The notes below the pieces were generated by a model, which was given only the letters and a program-made list of their open reading frames with translations, was not told the DNA's origin and did no database searches. 64,000 nt of DNA from positions 1 to 64,000 of the forward strand of contig QEVV01000002.1 in assembly GCA_003228115.1 (NCBI GenBank), read 5' to 3'. Of this stretch, positions 44,824 through 53,074 are shown one piece after another. Source of the stretch: Chloroflexota bacterium (GTDB lineage Bacteria > Chloroflexota > Dehalococcoidia > Lucifugimonadales > SAR202-VII-2). The translations under genes were made by a program, and so were the position numbers. Position 1 is the stretch's first letter. Each line of letters starts with the position of its first letter.

Positions 44824-45870
44824 CTACAGCCGGAAGAGTTGCTTGCTGTTGTGGTACAGGATCTTATCCCGGCTCTCCTGGGGAATGTCCTCCCGACCAG
44901 CCACCGTATTAAGGTTCTCCGGGAACCGGGCGTCCCAGTGAGGATAGTCGGAGGCAAAAAGGAAGTGGTCGTCGCCAACCAGGCGGATGACCTCCGGCAG
45001 CAGCGTCTCATCCGGCTCCACGCTGACAAACATCGGGGACATCTTGAACACCTCGCTGGGTTTCTCCCGGAGCAAGGGCATCTCCAACTCGCCCCGCAGC
45101 TCCCAATGTTCGTCCATGCGGTCCAACCAGTAGGTTAGCCAGGACGCGCCGATCTCCAGGAAGGCCAGCCGCAGCTTGGGAAAGCGGATGGGCACGCCCT
45201 GGGCCATCATGCTAGTGAACTGCAGCGCTACCCCGGCGAACATCGTGTAGGTGTGGACCTCGCTGAAGTTCTCCAGGGTGTATCCGCCCACCTCCAACTG
45301 CGAGTGACGGTTGGCGTGCACGCAAATGGGAACGCCAAGCTCCTCGGCGGCCTTGTAGATGGGGTCGTACATGGAGTCGCCCAGGGCCTTGGGCAGCCCA
45401 ATGGCCAGCACGGCGAAGGCGTTCATCCCTAGGTCCTCCACGGCCCGGCGCAATTCCTCAGCAGCCCGCTCTGGCTGCTGAAAGGGCAGCATGCCCACCA
45501 CATGCAGGCGGTCAGACAAGGCGTTGAAGTCTTTGGCGAAGTGATCGTTGGTAGCCCGGCACACAGCCAGGGTGTAATCCTTCTCAGTGAGCTTCGTCAG
45601 GTTCCCAGCAACGCTAGGGAAGAGCATGGTCTGCTCAATGTTCTCTTGCTCCATACGAGTGAGCCAACGCTCCACCTGCTCTGCCGGGCTGATGCCTGCC
45701 CGGTACTCGTCATAGCCCAGGGTCTCGAACATGTCGCCGTCCCATGGTTGGTTGCTGCTGGGCCACAGCGGCGTCCTGCGCCGAACCCAAGGCTCGGCCA
45801 GATACTTGCGAATGTCGCTCTCTCGTTCGTAGATGTGCCCGTCTGCGTCGATGACTGCGTTCCGAGCCAT
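44824..45870 (-). CDS. Amidohydrolase-2 family protein
   Basis: A 348-residue metal-dependent TIM-barrel enzyme (PF04909). Visible motifs are VIDADGHIYE, CVHANRH in the middle, LAFLEIGASW, and FASDYPHWDA near the C-terminus, the last carrying the conserved metal Asp. In the N-terminal motif DADGH, Asp and His are spaced as in ACMSD-like members. The start is ATG 45870, with GGAGG 6 bases before it. Substrate is unknown; neighbours (SDR, CoA-transferase, cupin) suggest degradation of organic acids. Confidence 0.9.
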   Translation of the reverse strand: MARNAVIDADGHIYERESDIRKYLAEPWVRRRTPLWPSSNQPWDGDMFETLGYDEYRAGISPAEQVERWLTRMEQENIEQTMLFPSVAGNLTKLTEKDYTLAVCRATNDHFAKDFNALSDRLHVVGMLPFQQPERAAEELRRAVEDLGMNAFAVLAIGLPKALGDSMYDPIYKAAEELGVPICVHANRHSQLEVGGYTLENFSEVHTYTMFAGVALQFTSMMAQGVPIRFPKLRLAFLEIGASWLTYWLDRMDEHWELRGELEMPLLREKPSEVFKMSPMFVSVEPDETLLPEVIRLVGDDHFLFASDYPHWDARFPENLNTVAGREDIPQESRDKILYHNSKQLFRL

Positions 45871-46004
45871 GCCTATCCTCCATGCGCCGAGATTGCCGCA
45901 TTTCACCACAAAGGCAGGGCCGGGGCAACACAGGATGCGGCCCAGATAAGTGGGGCCGGGGCAATGCCCGGCTGAGGTATGGGGAGATGTCCCCTGCTAG
46001 AGGC

Positions 46005-46754
46005 CTAACTGAACAGGGTCCCGCCGTTGATGTGAAAGGCCTGGCCATTGATCGACTGTTGGGCAGGGTCGCAGAGGTAGAGGCAAAGGTCGGCGACTTC
46101 CTCAGGTTGGGTGACCCTCCCCAAGGGCTGGCCAACCGCTATTTGCGGATAGTCCCTACCGGGCGTCCGATAGTTTGAATCTTCCGTCTGGATGGTCCCC
46201 GGCACGACGGTATTGGACAGTATATTGTCCTTGGCGAATTCCTTAGCCAGCGTCCTCGTTAGGCCCAACAAACCGGCCTTGGCAGCGGCGACATGGGGCT
46301 CTCCAACCACGCCATTGAACGCACCGCCACCCGAGATATTCACGATCCGCCCCCAATGACGCTCGATCATGCCAGGAAGCACCGCTTGGGCAACGAAGAA
46401 AGGCCCATCCAGGTTGGAAGCCAACACCCGCCGCCAGCTTTCGGCCGAGATAGTTAGCGTGTCCTCTTTGGGACGGTACCCCACGTTGCTTACCAAAATG
46501 TCGACCGCGCCAAAAACCGATATGGCCTCCCCCACAAAGCGTCCAACTTCTTCCCGGTCGCCTACATCACCAATGACCGTGAGAGCCTTAACGCCTTTGC
46601 CTTCCACCATTCGGGCGGTTTCTTCCGCGGCGGCCTTGTCCTTGTAACCATGGACAACCACGTTTGCTCCTTCAGCAGCAAACGCTAGGGCGAGAGCCCG
46701 TCCAATGTTGCGGCTTGCACCGGTGACCAGGGCAGTTTTCCCTTGAAACTTCAT
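46005..46754 (-). CDS. SDR-family oxidoreductase lacking the catalytic Ser and Tyr
   Basis: A 249-residue classical SDR fold. The nucleotide loop is TGASRNIGRA, the NAG motif is replaced by SNVG, and the structural Asn is in ASNLDG. At the active site, the usual YxxxK reads VAAAK (Val155, Lys159), and the residue at the catalytic Ser position, 13 before it, is Gly142. The C-terminal NGQAFHINGGT is normal. It likely binds NAD(P) but cannot use the normal mechanism. The ATG at 46754 begins the conserved MKFQGKTALVTG. Confidence 0.88.
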   Translation of the reverse strand: MKFQGKTALVTGASRNIGRALALAFAAEGANVVVHGYKDKAAAEETARMVEGKGVKALTVIGDVGDREEVGRFVGEAISVFGAVDILVSNVGYRPKEDTLTISAESWRRVLASNLDGPFFVAQAVLPGMIERHWGRIVNISGGGAFNGVVGEPHVAAAKAGLLGLTRTLAKEFAKDNILSNTVVPGTIQTEDSNYRTPGRDYPQIAVGQPLGRVTQPEEVADLCLYLCDPAQQSINGQAFHINGGTLFS

Positions 46755-46785
46755 GAGTAGCTTCTCTACGTGATGATTGTGGGTT

Positions 46786-46933
46786 ATCTCGTCGTTGCGA
46801 GCGAGTAGTCGAGCGAAGCAAACTGGAGGGGAAGTGGGGTTGCAACTCACGCTCGCCCCTTGCCTCATCCGAAAGCCCAGCCGCCCCACTAGCTTCCCAC
46901 GCCCCGAAGTATCGAGGCTCGCAATGACGAGAC
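46786..46933. mobile_element. MITE/REP-like element with terminal inverted repeats
   Basis: Inverted ends TCTCGTCGTTGCGAGC (46787-46802) and GCTCGCAATGACGAGA (46917-46932) match at 15 of 16 positions and enclose about 115 non-coding bases. The end sequence resembles a common environmental repeat (CGTCATTGCGAGC...). A solo copy of one end is at 62211. No transposase is encoded; which enzyme moves it is unknown. Confidence 0.7.
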
Positions 46934-47005
46934 CTCTGTCGTCGAAAGCGGGCGCTGCAGCAGAGAAATCCAAGAAATCCGACGGCGGCCCAGCCCTGCC
47001 AAAAC

Positions 47006-49411
47006 CTAGCCTCGAAGCGTCGCTCCCAGGTCGTTTTGGAGAATGCGCAGCGTCTTAGCCAGGGCCTGACTGACTTCTTCGCTGGTCAGGGTGCGGTTGG
47101 GCGCTCTTAACACTACTCGATAAGCCAAGGAGCGTTTGTCAGGATCAATGCGCTCGCCCTCATACACGTCGAAGAGAACGGCTTGATGCACCAGTGGATG
47201 CCCCTCGATGCGCTTCCTCACGTCTTGGGCTGAGACATCTTTGTTAACAACCAACGCCAAATCGCGCAGCGTATCGGGAAAACGGGAGATAGACTCAAAG
47301 CGGCGAGTGCCTTCGGGCAACGCGGCAAGAAGGGCCTCAATATCCAACTCGAACAGAGCCACCCTCTCCGCCGGCACATCGAAGCGCTCCAGCACGCCGG
47401 GGTGAACTTCACCAATGACGCCCACCTGCGCGCCGTTCACGAGGATGGAGGCGGTGCGCCCGGGGTGAAGCACTGAGTCGGTTGCTGGTTCATACACACC
47501 GGTAGTTGAAAGCTGGGCCAGCGCAGCCTCAATGACGCCCTTGGCGTCGAAGAAGTCCAATGTCTCTTCGCCAACCGATCCCCATGAGAGCGTCGCACGA
47601 GGCCCGGCCAGAACGCCGACTGCCTTCTCGTTCTCAAGGGGCAGGTCTCCCTCTCTCGGGGTGTATACCCGGCCGATTTCGAAGAGGCGCAAGCCAGCCT
47701 CTGGAGAACGACGCAGGTTCGCAGCAAGGCTGGACAGCAAACTCGCCCTAAGGCTCGTCCGCAGGTACTCCTGCTCCTGGCTCATGGGATTGGCGACCTT
47801 CAAGGAACCATCCGGTTTCATTTCCAACGCCTCAAGGGCTTCGCCATTCACCAGCGTGTAGGAAATGGTTTCCTGCATTCCCGCTTCCACCAACAAGTCC
47901 CTCAACTCTTCCCGCAGATCCCGCCAGGGCTGCGGGCGTCGAGCGGCCAGGGCGCCGGTTAAGGGCGTTGCAGGGATACGGTCGTAGCCCGTAGTCCGTG
48001 CCACTTCCTCCACAAGGTCCTCTGGAATAGCGATGTCAGTGCGCCAATAGGGAGGGGTAACCTCCAACGAACCTTCGGCCTTGACGACCACATTGAAGCC
48101 AAGGGCCTCCAATGTCTCCTGCGCCACAGCTTGCTCGATCGGCGTGCCCAGCACCCGGCCAACACGTTCCATGGTGAGCAAGATCGAGGGCGTCTCCGAA
48201 CGGCCAGGATAGGCATCTATTGTCCCCCGAGCAGCCGTACCGCCCGCCAGCTCGAGAATGAGCTGCGTGGCTCGGCGCAACGCCAGGGGTGGCAACTCTG
48301 GCCCCAGCCCTTTCTCGAATCGCAGTGAAGCTTCTGTCCGAATGCCAAGGCCTCGGGCTGTAAGTCGTGTGTTTGTTGGATGGAAATTGGCCGACTCTAC
48401 GAGGACATCGGTGGTGGCTTCAGTCATCTCTGAGTTCGCGCCACCCATGACACCTGCGAGGCCTACGCCTCGCTCGGGGTCGGCGATCAGGAGCATCGGC
48501 GAAGACAGCTTGTGCTCCTCGCCATCAATGGTTCTCAACGTTTCGCCGTTCTTGGCAGGCCGGACGACGACTGTCTGCTGCCGCACTGTGTTGAAATCGA
48601 AGGCGTGCAGGGGTTGGCCGTACTCCAACATGACGTAGTTAGTAACGTCGACAACATTATTGATGGGCCGTTGCCCCGCCAGAACCAGCCGGTCCTGCAT
48701 CCATTGAGGTGAAGGACCGATACTCACGCCCCTGATGAGGCTAGCCGTGTAGCGAGGGCACAGATCGGCGTCTTCGACGACGACCTTGGCCTGGTCCTCT
48801 ATAGGGTCCCCAGCCTCGGAATAAGACAGGTCAGGGTCAGTTACCCGCTGGCCGGTGAGAGCAGCCACTTCATGAGCGATGCCCAGAATGGAAAGGCAAT
48901 CCGGCCGGTTGGGCGTGACTTCGATGTCGAGGACAACGTCGCCCAGCAGGTCCGCCAAGGGCGTGCCCACCGAGGTGTCTGGGGGAAGGACCAAAATTCC
49001 TTCGTGGCTGTCGCCCAGGCCGAGCTCAAGCTCTGAACAGACCATCCCCGCCGATTCCACGCCACGGATCTTGGCCCGCTTCAGGTCTTCCACCTTGCCT
49101 TCGTGGGCGTTGTAGAGACGTGCGCCCTCTTTGGCGAAGGCAATCTTCTGGCCTTCAGCGACATTGGGAGCACCGCAGACCACGGTCCAGGTCTCTTGCC
49201 CCAATTCAACAGTGGCCAGGCGAAGGCGGTCGGCGCCGGGGTGCGGTTCGATGCCCGTGACCAGCCCCACAACAACACGATCTCTATCCCACCCGCCGAT
49301 AATCTCGACCTCACCAACCTCCAGCCCAGCCAACGTCAAGCGATGTGCCAGGTCTTTGGGGGCCAGCGTGACGGGGACATAATCTTTCAGCCAGGAAAGG
49401 GGAACGCGCAT
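47006..49411 (-). CDS. pheT: Phenylalanine--tRNA ligase beta subunit
   Basis: Beta subunit of the (alpha-beta)2 tRNA synthetase, 801 residues, full length. The order is normal: N-terminal OB-fold tRNA-binding domain (VVGLVTGIEPHPGADRLRLA), B1/B5 domains (NRPDCLSILGIAHEVAALTG), B3/B4 editing core, catalytic-like core (YEPATDSVLHPGRTASI) and C-terminal FDX-ACB domain (SRFPDTLRDLALVV). It is not next to pheS: a CADD-like gene and hicBA separate them, which is unusual. Confidence 0.97.
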   Translation of the reverse strand: MRVPLSWLKDYVPVTLAPKDLAHRLTLAGLEVGEVEIIGGWDRDRVVVGLVTGIEPHPGADRLRLATVELGQETWTVVCGAPNVAEGQKIAFAKEGARLYNAHEGKVEDLKRAKIRGVESAGMVCSELELGLGDSHEGILVLPPDTSVGTPLADLLGDVVLDIEVTPNRPDCLSILGIAHEVAALTGQRVTDPDLSYSEAGDPIEDQAKVVVEDADLCPRYTASLIRGVSIGPSPQWMQDRLVLAGQRPINNVVDVTNYVMLEYGQPLHAFDFNTVRQQTVVVRPAKNGETLRTIDGEEHKLSSPMLLIADPERGVGLAGVMGGANSEMTEATTDVLVESANFHPTNTRLTARGLGIRTEASLRFEKGLGPELPPLALRRATQLILELAGGTAARGTIDAYPGRSETPSILLTMERVGRVLGTPIEQAVAQETLEALGFNVVVKAEGSLEVTPPYWRTDIAIPEDLVEEVARTTGYDRIPATPLTGALAARRPQPWRDLREELRDLLVEAGMQETISYTLVNGEALEALEMKPDGSLKVANPMSQEQEYLRTSLRASLLSSLAANLRRSPEAGLRLFEIGRVYTPREGDLPLENEKAVGVLAGPRATLSWGSVGEETLDFFDAKGVIEAALAQLSTTGVYEPATDSVLHPGRTASILVNGAQVGVIGEVHPGVLERFDVPAERVALFELDIEALLAALPEGTRRFESISRFPDTLRDLALVVNKDVSAQDVRKRIEGHPLVHQAVLFDVYEGERIDPDKRSLAYRVVLRAPNRTLTSEEVSQALAKTLRILQNDLGATLRG

Positions 49412-49430
49412 GCGGGCAGAACTCCTGCGA

Positions 49431-49676
49431 CTAACGCAACTCGGCTATCAGATCTTCCTTGGGAACGCCAATACGAACGCTTACGACACTCAATAAGTCG
49501 TTCAAGGTACCTTTGGCTATAACTCGGTGTGCTGGGACACTCAAATGGTGTTGGCCAGAGGAGGTCAACTTGGTCAGCCGAACGTGGCTACCTTTCTGGC
49601 GAACGACCTCGTATCCCAATCGTTCCAAGAGTCGAACGAGGTTTTGACCGCTGACTTGAGGGAGGCCGTCAGACAC
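49431..49676 (-). CDS. hicA: HicA-type toxin (mRNA interferase)
   Basis: An 81-residue double-stranded-RNA-binding-like toxin with the catalytic His in RQKGSHVRLTK, the family's signature, and the preceding LERLGYEVV helix. The C-terminus ends with the helix GVPKEDLIAEL. It is longer than many HicA proteins (about 60) but within range. Its start overlaps the end of hicB by 8 bases. HicA cleaves mRNA when not bound by HicB. Confidence 0.9.
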   Translation of the reverse strand: MSDGLPQVSGQNLVRLLERLGYEVVRQKGSHVRLTKLTSSGQHHLSVPAHRVIAKGTLNDLLSVVSVRIGVPKEDLIAELR

Positions 49677-49872
49677 GGACCTCCGCCTCGGAGAGCAGCA
49701 AGATACTCAGAGCTTCTCCCTTCTCAAGTTGGTCCTCAAAGTGGAGCAGGGCGACCTCCTTCACATTCTCTAAGAGATCGTCAAGCGTCGCGCCCTGAGT
49801 GAAGAAGTCGGCGCCAATGCCCCGGCCGCACCAATACTCGCCGTCGTAGTAAGCCTCGACTTTTACCAACAT
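49669..49872 (-). CDS. hicB: HicB-like antitoxin (short form)
   Basis: A 67-residue protein with the partial RNase-H-like fold of HicB: VKVEAYYDGEYWCGRGIG, then the helix GATLDDLLENVKEVALLHF. It lacks the C-terminal DNA-binding domain of full HicB, so autorepression may be absent. It precedes hicA with an 8-base overlap, the usual order when HicB is first. The pair sits between pheS/CADD and pheT. Confidence 0.88.
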   Translation of the reverse strand: MLVKVEAYYDGEYWCGRGIGADFFTQGATLDDLLENVKEVALLHFEDQLEKGEALSILLLSEAEVRV

Positions 49873-49952
49873 GGTTCCCGCCTCTATTCCGATCTAAGCC
49901 CATTATATCGCCTGCGAAGCAATCCGCCAGCGTGAGCCGGATCGGACACATA

Positions 49953-49988
49953 AGTAGCCCCAGGCGCCTTTGGCGGCCTGGGGCTACT
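49953..49988 (-). terminator. Terminator downstream of the CADD-like gene
   Basis: Stem AGTAGCCCCAGGC (49953-49965) / GCCTGGGGCTACT (49976-49988) with an inner GCC/GGC pair and a single bulged base. It begins 22 bases after the gene's stop and separates the pheS transcript from hicBA. Confidence 0.7.
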
Positions 49989-50009
49989 ACTGTTTACAGT
50001 CATGCGAAA

Positions 50010-50678
50010 CTAGTTGCGAGCGTTACGCACTCGCTCAACTCCGTCCAGGAAGCCCCACCAAGCATCAAGCGCCCGCTGAGCTGCCTGCTCGACAGCCAGT
50101 TCGTCCGAGGTGGTGTTCGTTAGCACGTCCGCTTCAGCGGCGGAGTGGATGAGGTCGATCTCCTCGTGGAGAGCAAAGAACTCAATGGCGGCAAGGCTGT
50201 CCAGGCCGTAGAACTCCTTGAGGCCCAGCACCTTGGTCTCGGCGACGGCGGGAAGCTGGCGCTCGTAGGCGTAGACGGCGGCCAGCCCTTCTTGATACGT
50301 GCCGTTCTCGGCGATGTCCTGAAGCGTGTCGACCAGCGCAGCCGTCTCCGGCAGAAGGTCGACGCCACGGACATCCTCAGCCGACAGACCTAGCGCCCCG
50401 GCGAACTCCAGCCACAGGGCTGGGTGGTTGCGGCTGCCATGCTCCTCATCCCAGAGGTTGGAGAGAATGGTCTGACGGACAGAGGGATCATCGCAGCGGC
50501 TATGGATAGCGCTGAGAATGGTTGGGAAGTTCGCCTCGAAATGGTAGTACTGGGCGGCGTACAGGCGCAGGTCATCCAGTGAAAGCTCGCCTGCCTGCCA
50601 AGCCTGGTAAAAACTGTGCCCCAGCAGGCTCTTCGCCTCGATTCTCGCATCCAAACGTTCAATCAACGGTGCAGTCAC
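50010..50678 (-). CDS. CADD-family protein, predicted self-sacrificing p-aminobenzoate synthase
   Basis: A 222-residue TenA/PqqC-like di-metal helical protein. Compared with Chlamydia CADD, all key residues are present at a constant offset of -3: metal ligands Glu78, His85, Glu139, His171, Asp175 and His178, plus Tyr24 and Lys149, which match the Tyr27 and Lys152 that CADD consumes to make p-aminobenzoate. Thus a folate-precursor role is likely. It is 17 bases downstream of pheS, with which it should be cotranscribed. No pabAB is in the window. The offset count is mine and depends on an ungapped alignment. Confidence 0.88.
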   Translation of the reverse strand: MTAPLIERLDARIEAKSLLGHSFYQAWQAGELSLDDLRLYAAQYYHFEANFPTILSAIHSRCDDPSVRQTILSNLWDEEHGSRNHPALWLEFAGALGLSAEDVRGVDLLPETAALVDTLQDIAENGTYQEGLAAVYAYERQLPAVAETKVLGLKEFYGLDSLAAIEFFALHEEIDLIHSAAEADVLTNTTSDELAVEQAAQRALDAWWGFLDGVERVRNARN

Positions 50679-50695
50679 GGTGCCTCCCTGGAATT

Positions 50696-51784
50696 CTAGA
50701 ATTGCCTCAGAAACCGAATGTCGTTGCCGTAGAACAACCTAATATCGTCGATACCGTATTTGAGCATGGCGATGCGCTCCGGCCCCATGCCGAAAGCGAA
50801 GCCAGTGTACTTCTCCGGGTCGTAGCCAACACCGGCGAGTACCTTGGGATGGACCATCCCTGCGCCCATAATCTCAATCCAGCCCGTCTCTTTGCAAATC
50901 CGGCATCCGGAGCCGTCCTTCAGGTGTCCATCGCCTTGGCAGTTAAAGCAGTCGATGGACATATCCACGCCGGGCTCCACAAAGGGAAAGTAGTCGCACC
51001 GGAACCGTATGCGGCGCTCTTGGCCGAAAATACGGCGGGCGAATTCGTAGAGAGTCCCCTTGAGATGAGCAAAGGTTATCCCTTCGTCCACGGCCAATCC
51101 TTCAATCTGGTAGAACTGGGACTCATGGGTAGCGTCGGTAGCCTCGTACCGGTAGCACTTGCCGGGGACGATCACCCGCACCGGCGGTTCCTGGCTTTCC
51201 ATCACCCGAGCCTGCATAGGCGAGGTGTGGGTTCGCAGTAGCATGGGCCGCCGGCCCTCGTCATCTACATGGTCGATCCACAGCGTGTCCCACATATCCC
51301 TGGCCGGATGGTCCTGGGGGATGTTCAGCAACTCAAAATTGTAGCGGTCCCACTCCACCTCAGGTCCTTCCAATATCTGAAACCCCATGCTGGCGAAGGC
51401 ATCACAAATCTCGCGGACGATTTGCGTCGACGGGTGAAATCGGCCTACCGATACCGGACGGCCTGGCAAAGTCACGTCGATCCGTTCAGTCTCGGCGAGT
51501 CCTGTCCGCCGCTGGGCAAGAAGCTCTTCTTGCCGGTCCTCAAAGCTGCGTTCAAGCAGGGTCTTGATCTGGTTGGCGGCAGCCCCTGCGGCCTTCCGCT
51601 CCTCCACTGGCAAAGAACCAACAGAGCGAAGTACCTGGGTGAGCTTGCCGCTACGGCCAAGATAGCCGATCCGCCACTGCTCCAACGACTCATCGGTAGA
51701 ACAAGCCTCCAGCTCTGCAAGGGCCAGGGCCTGAAGCTCGTCGTGACTGGGGCTAGCGATTTGAATATCTTCGGAAGCAGACAC
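50696..51784 (-). CDS. pheS: Phenylalanine--tRNA ligase alpha subunit
   Basis: Catalytic subunit charging tRNA-Phe, 362 residues. It has an N-terminal coiled-coil arm, then motif 2 ([20 protein letters not shown]) and motif 3 ([22 protein letters not shown]). A four-Cys cluster, CFNCQGDGH and CRICKETGW, forms an insert near residues 280-300, as in several bacterial PheS. A strong promoter is placed about 40 bases upstream of the start. It heads an operon with the CADD-like gene; pheT lies 1.3 kb downstream. Confidence 0.97.
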   Translation of the reverse strand: MSASEDIQIASPSHDELQALALAELEACSTDESLEQWRIGYLGRSGKLTQVLRSVGSLPVEERKAAGAAANQIKTLLERSFEDRQEELLAQRRTGLAETERIDVTLPGRPVSVGRFHPSTQIVREICDAFASMGFQILEGPEVEWDRYNFELLNIPQDHPARDMWDTLWIDHVDDEGRRPMLLRTHTSPMQARVMESQEPPVRVIVPGKCYRYEATDATHESQFYQIEGLAVDEGITFAHLKGTLYEFARRIFGQERRIRFRCDYFPFVEPGVDMSIDCFNCQGDGHLKDGSGCRICKETGWIEIMGAGMVHPKVLAGVGYDPEKYTGFAFGMGPERIAMLKYGIDDIRLFYGNDIRFLRQF

Positions 51785-51820
51785 AGAACAACCTAGCTAC
51801 GAATTTCGACAGTGGGGCCA

Positions 51821-51850
51821 ATTATAGGTGGGGCTGGCGGAGAGGGTCAA
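51821..51850 (-). promoter_or_regulatory. Predicted pheS promoter
   Basis: On the minus strand, -35 TTGACC (51845-51850) and perfect -10 TATAAT (51821-51826) with an 18-base spacer. Transcription would start near 51814, giving a leader of about 30 bases, too short for a T-box. Confidence 0.75.
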
Positions 51851-51939
51851 GGAACACCCCTGACCGGCAACCCTTCCGGTTGTACTATGAAACTGGAGCC
51901 CGCCGGGTAAATCCAACGACGGACAGGAGGTAGCGGATA

Positions 51940-52158
51940 GTGGCCTACTCAGTGACCTACAACGCTCCTGATTCCCGCCTCGGCAACGCCGATGTCGTTT
52001 TCACCGTAACGACGAACGAAGGCAAGCTCGGGGAACTGCACATCAGCAAGGGCGCTCTGGCATGGAAGCCCTTCTACAGCCACCATTCCTACAAGCTAAA
52101 TTGGCAAGACTTCGCCAGGCTTGCCGAAGAGCAGGGGAAGAAGGCGCCGGGCACCTAG
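51940..52158 (+). CDS. Conserved-looking small protein (72 aa)
   Basis: A 72-residue polar protein with an N-terminal beta-rich part (NADVVFTVTTNEGKLGELHISKG in pieces) and a C-terminal helix. The pattern KLGxLxxSKGxxxWxP followed by a helix is one I have seen in small uncharacterised bacterial proteins. Start GTG 51940 has AGGAGG 9 bases upstream. A weak promoter (CTGACC 51860-51865, TACTAT 51883-51888, 17-base spacer) precedes it. Divergent from pheS and convergent with the dprA-like gene. Function is unknown. Confidence 0.75.
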   Translation: MAYSVTYNAPDSRLGNADVVFTVTTNEGKLGELHISKGALAWKPFYSHHSYKLNWQDFARLAEEQGKKAPGT

Positions 52159-52175
52159 TCTACCGATGGCTCTCT

Positions 52176-53069
52176 CTATAGTAACCGGCCCGGTACCAGG
52201 GCTAGCTCACCAGAGATGGAAGCCAACGCTGTCTTCAACGCTGTCTTGCTTTGGAGAGGAAGCGCTCCTTCACCTAAGAGAAGCTTGTTGCCTTTTGCAC
52301 TTGGGTTGTTCGTATACTCAATGACCCACAAGGGCTTGCGCTGAGTTAGGCACTCCCGGCCCGCATTGATGGTTCCCCCAGTTTCCCCCGCCTCCACCAC
52401 CACAACGCCATTTGACAAGCCACAAATGAGCTTGTTCCGCTCCATGGCGTTGTGAACACGCCACGGCATTCTGGGGGGAAACGCTGATACCGCTATCAAA
52501 TTGTCAGTGTTTATCAGGGGCCTGAGAGAACTGCGCGGTTTGAACCCTTCCATACCCTCAGGAAGCACGGCTACGGTCTGTCCTCCACCTTCCAAGGCGC
52601 CAGCGTGTGCCTCTTCATCGATCCCGCGGGCATGCCCGCTGACAACGATCAAAGATTGCTCTGCAGCGATCCTTCCGAAGCCACGAGCGTGCCGCAGAGC
52701 ATCTGGAGAAGCGTGGCGAGAACCGCAAATACCAATGGATCTAGCTGCTAGAGCATCCGACCCGCCCCAGACATACAGAACAGGAAATCTGCTGCTGCTT
52801 AACAAACGCTCAGGGTAAGCGGGGTCCGTCTTGATCAGGCATTCGACCCCTTGCTGCTCCAAGTCATCAAAGGTAGATTGATCTTCGCCGAACCTCTGCC
52901 GCGCTACCTCGACTCGTTCAGCCACCTTCGCCCCCATCACCTGAGCTAGCAGGGATAATCCTTCTGGCCCAAGGAGTTCAGCGTCTCCACCAGACCACTC
53001 CACTAACCGAGAGAGAGTTACCGGTGACGAACGAAATTGTTCATGGATCGCGCTCCAGAGCCAGTGCAT
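52176..53069 (-). CDS. DprA/Smf-like DNA-processing protein
   Basis: A 297-residue protein with the Rossmann-type DprA core. Recognisable parts are IGICGSRHASPDALRHARGF, VVSGHARGIDEEAHAGAL, GGQTVAVLPEG, RNKLICGLSNGVVVVEAGETGGT and INAGRECLTQRKPLWVI. Normal DprA reads RGIDxxAH, GGxTIAVL and RNRIIAGLS here, so it is divergent. No C-terminal winged helix is evident. The ATG at 53069 is 5 bases after the stop of the phosphoribosyltransferase gene. The two are probably cotranslated. It may act outside natural transformation. Confidence 0.88.
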   Translation of the reverse strand: MHWLWSAIHEQFRSSPVTLSRLVEWSGGDAELLGPEGLSLLAQVMGAKVAERVEVARQRFGEDQSTFDDLEQQGVECLIKTDPAYPERLLSSSRFPVLYVWGGSDALAARSIGICGSRHASPDALRHARGFGRIAAEQSLIVVSGHARGIDEEAHAGALEGGGQTVAVLPEGMEGFKPRSSLRPLINTDNLIAVSAFPPRMPWRVHNAMERNKLICGLSNGVVVVEAGETGGTINAGRECLTQRKPLWVIEYTNNPSAKGNKLLLGEGALPLQSKTALKTALASISGELALVPGRLL

Positions 53070-53074
53070 GTTTT

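Noticed and set aside
51785-51939. T-box leader before pheS
   Set aside because: Predicted transcript leader is only about 30 bases and has no T-box sequence or specifier stem.
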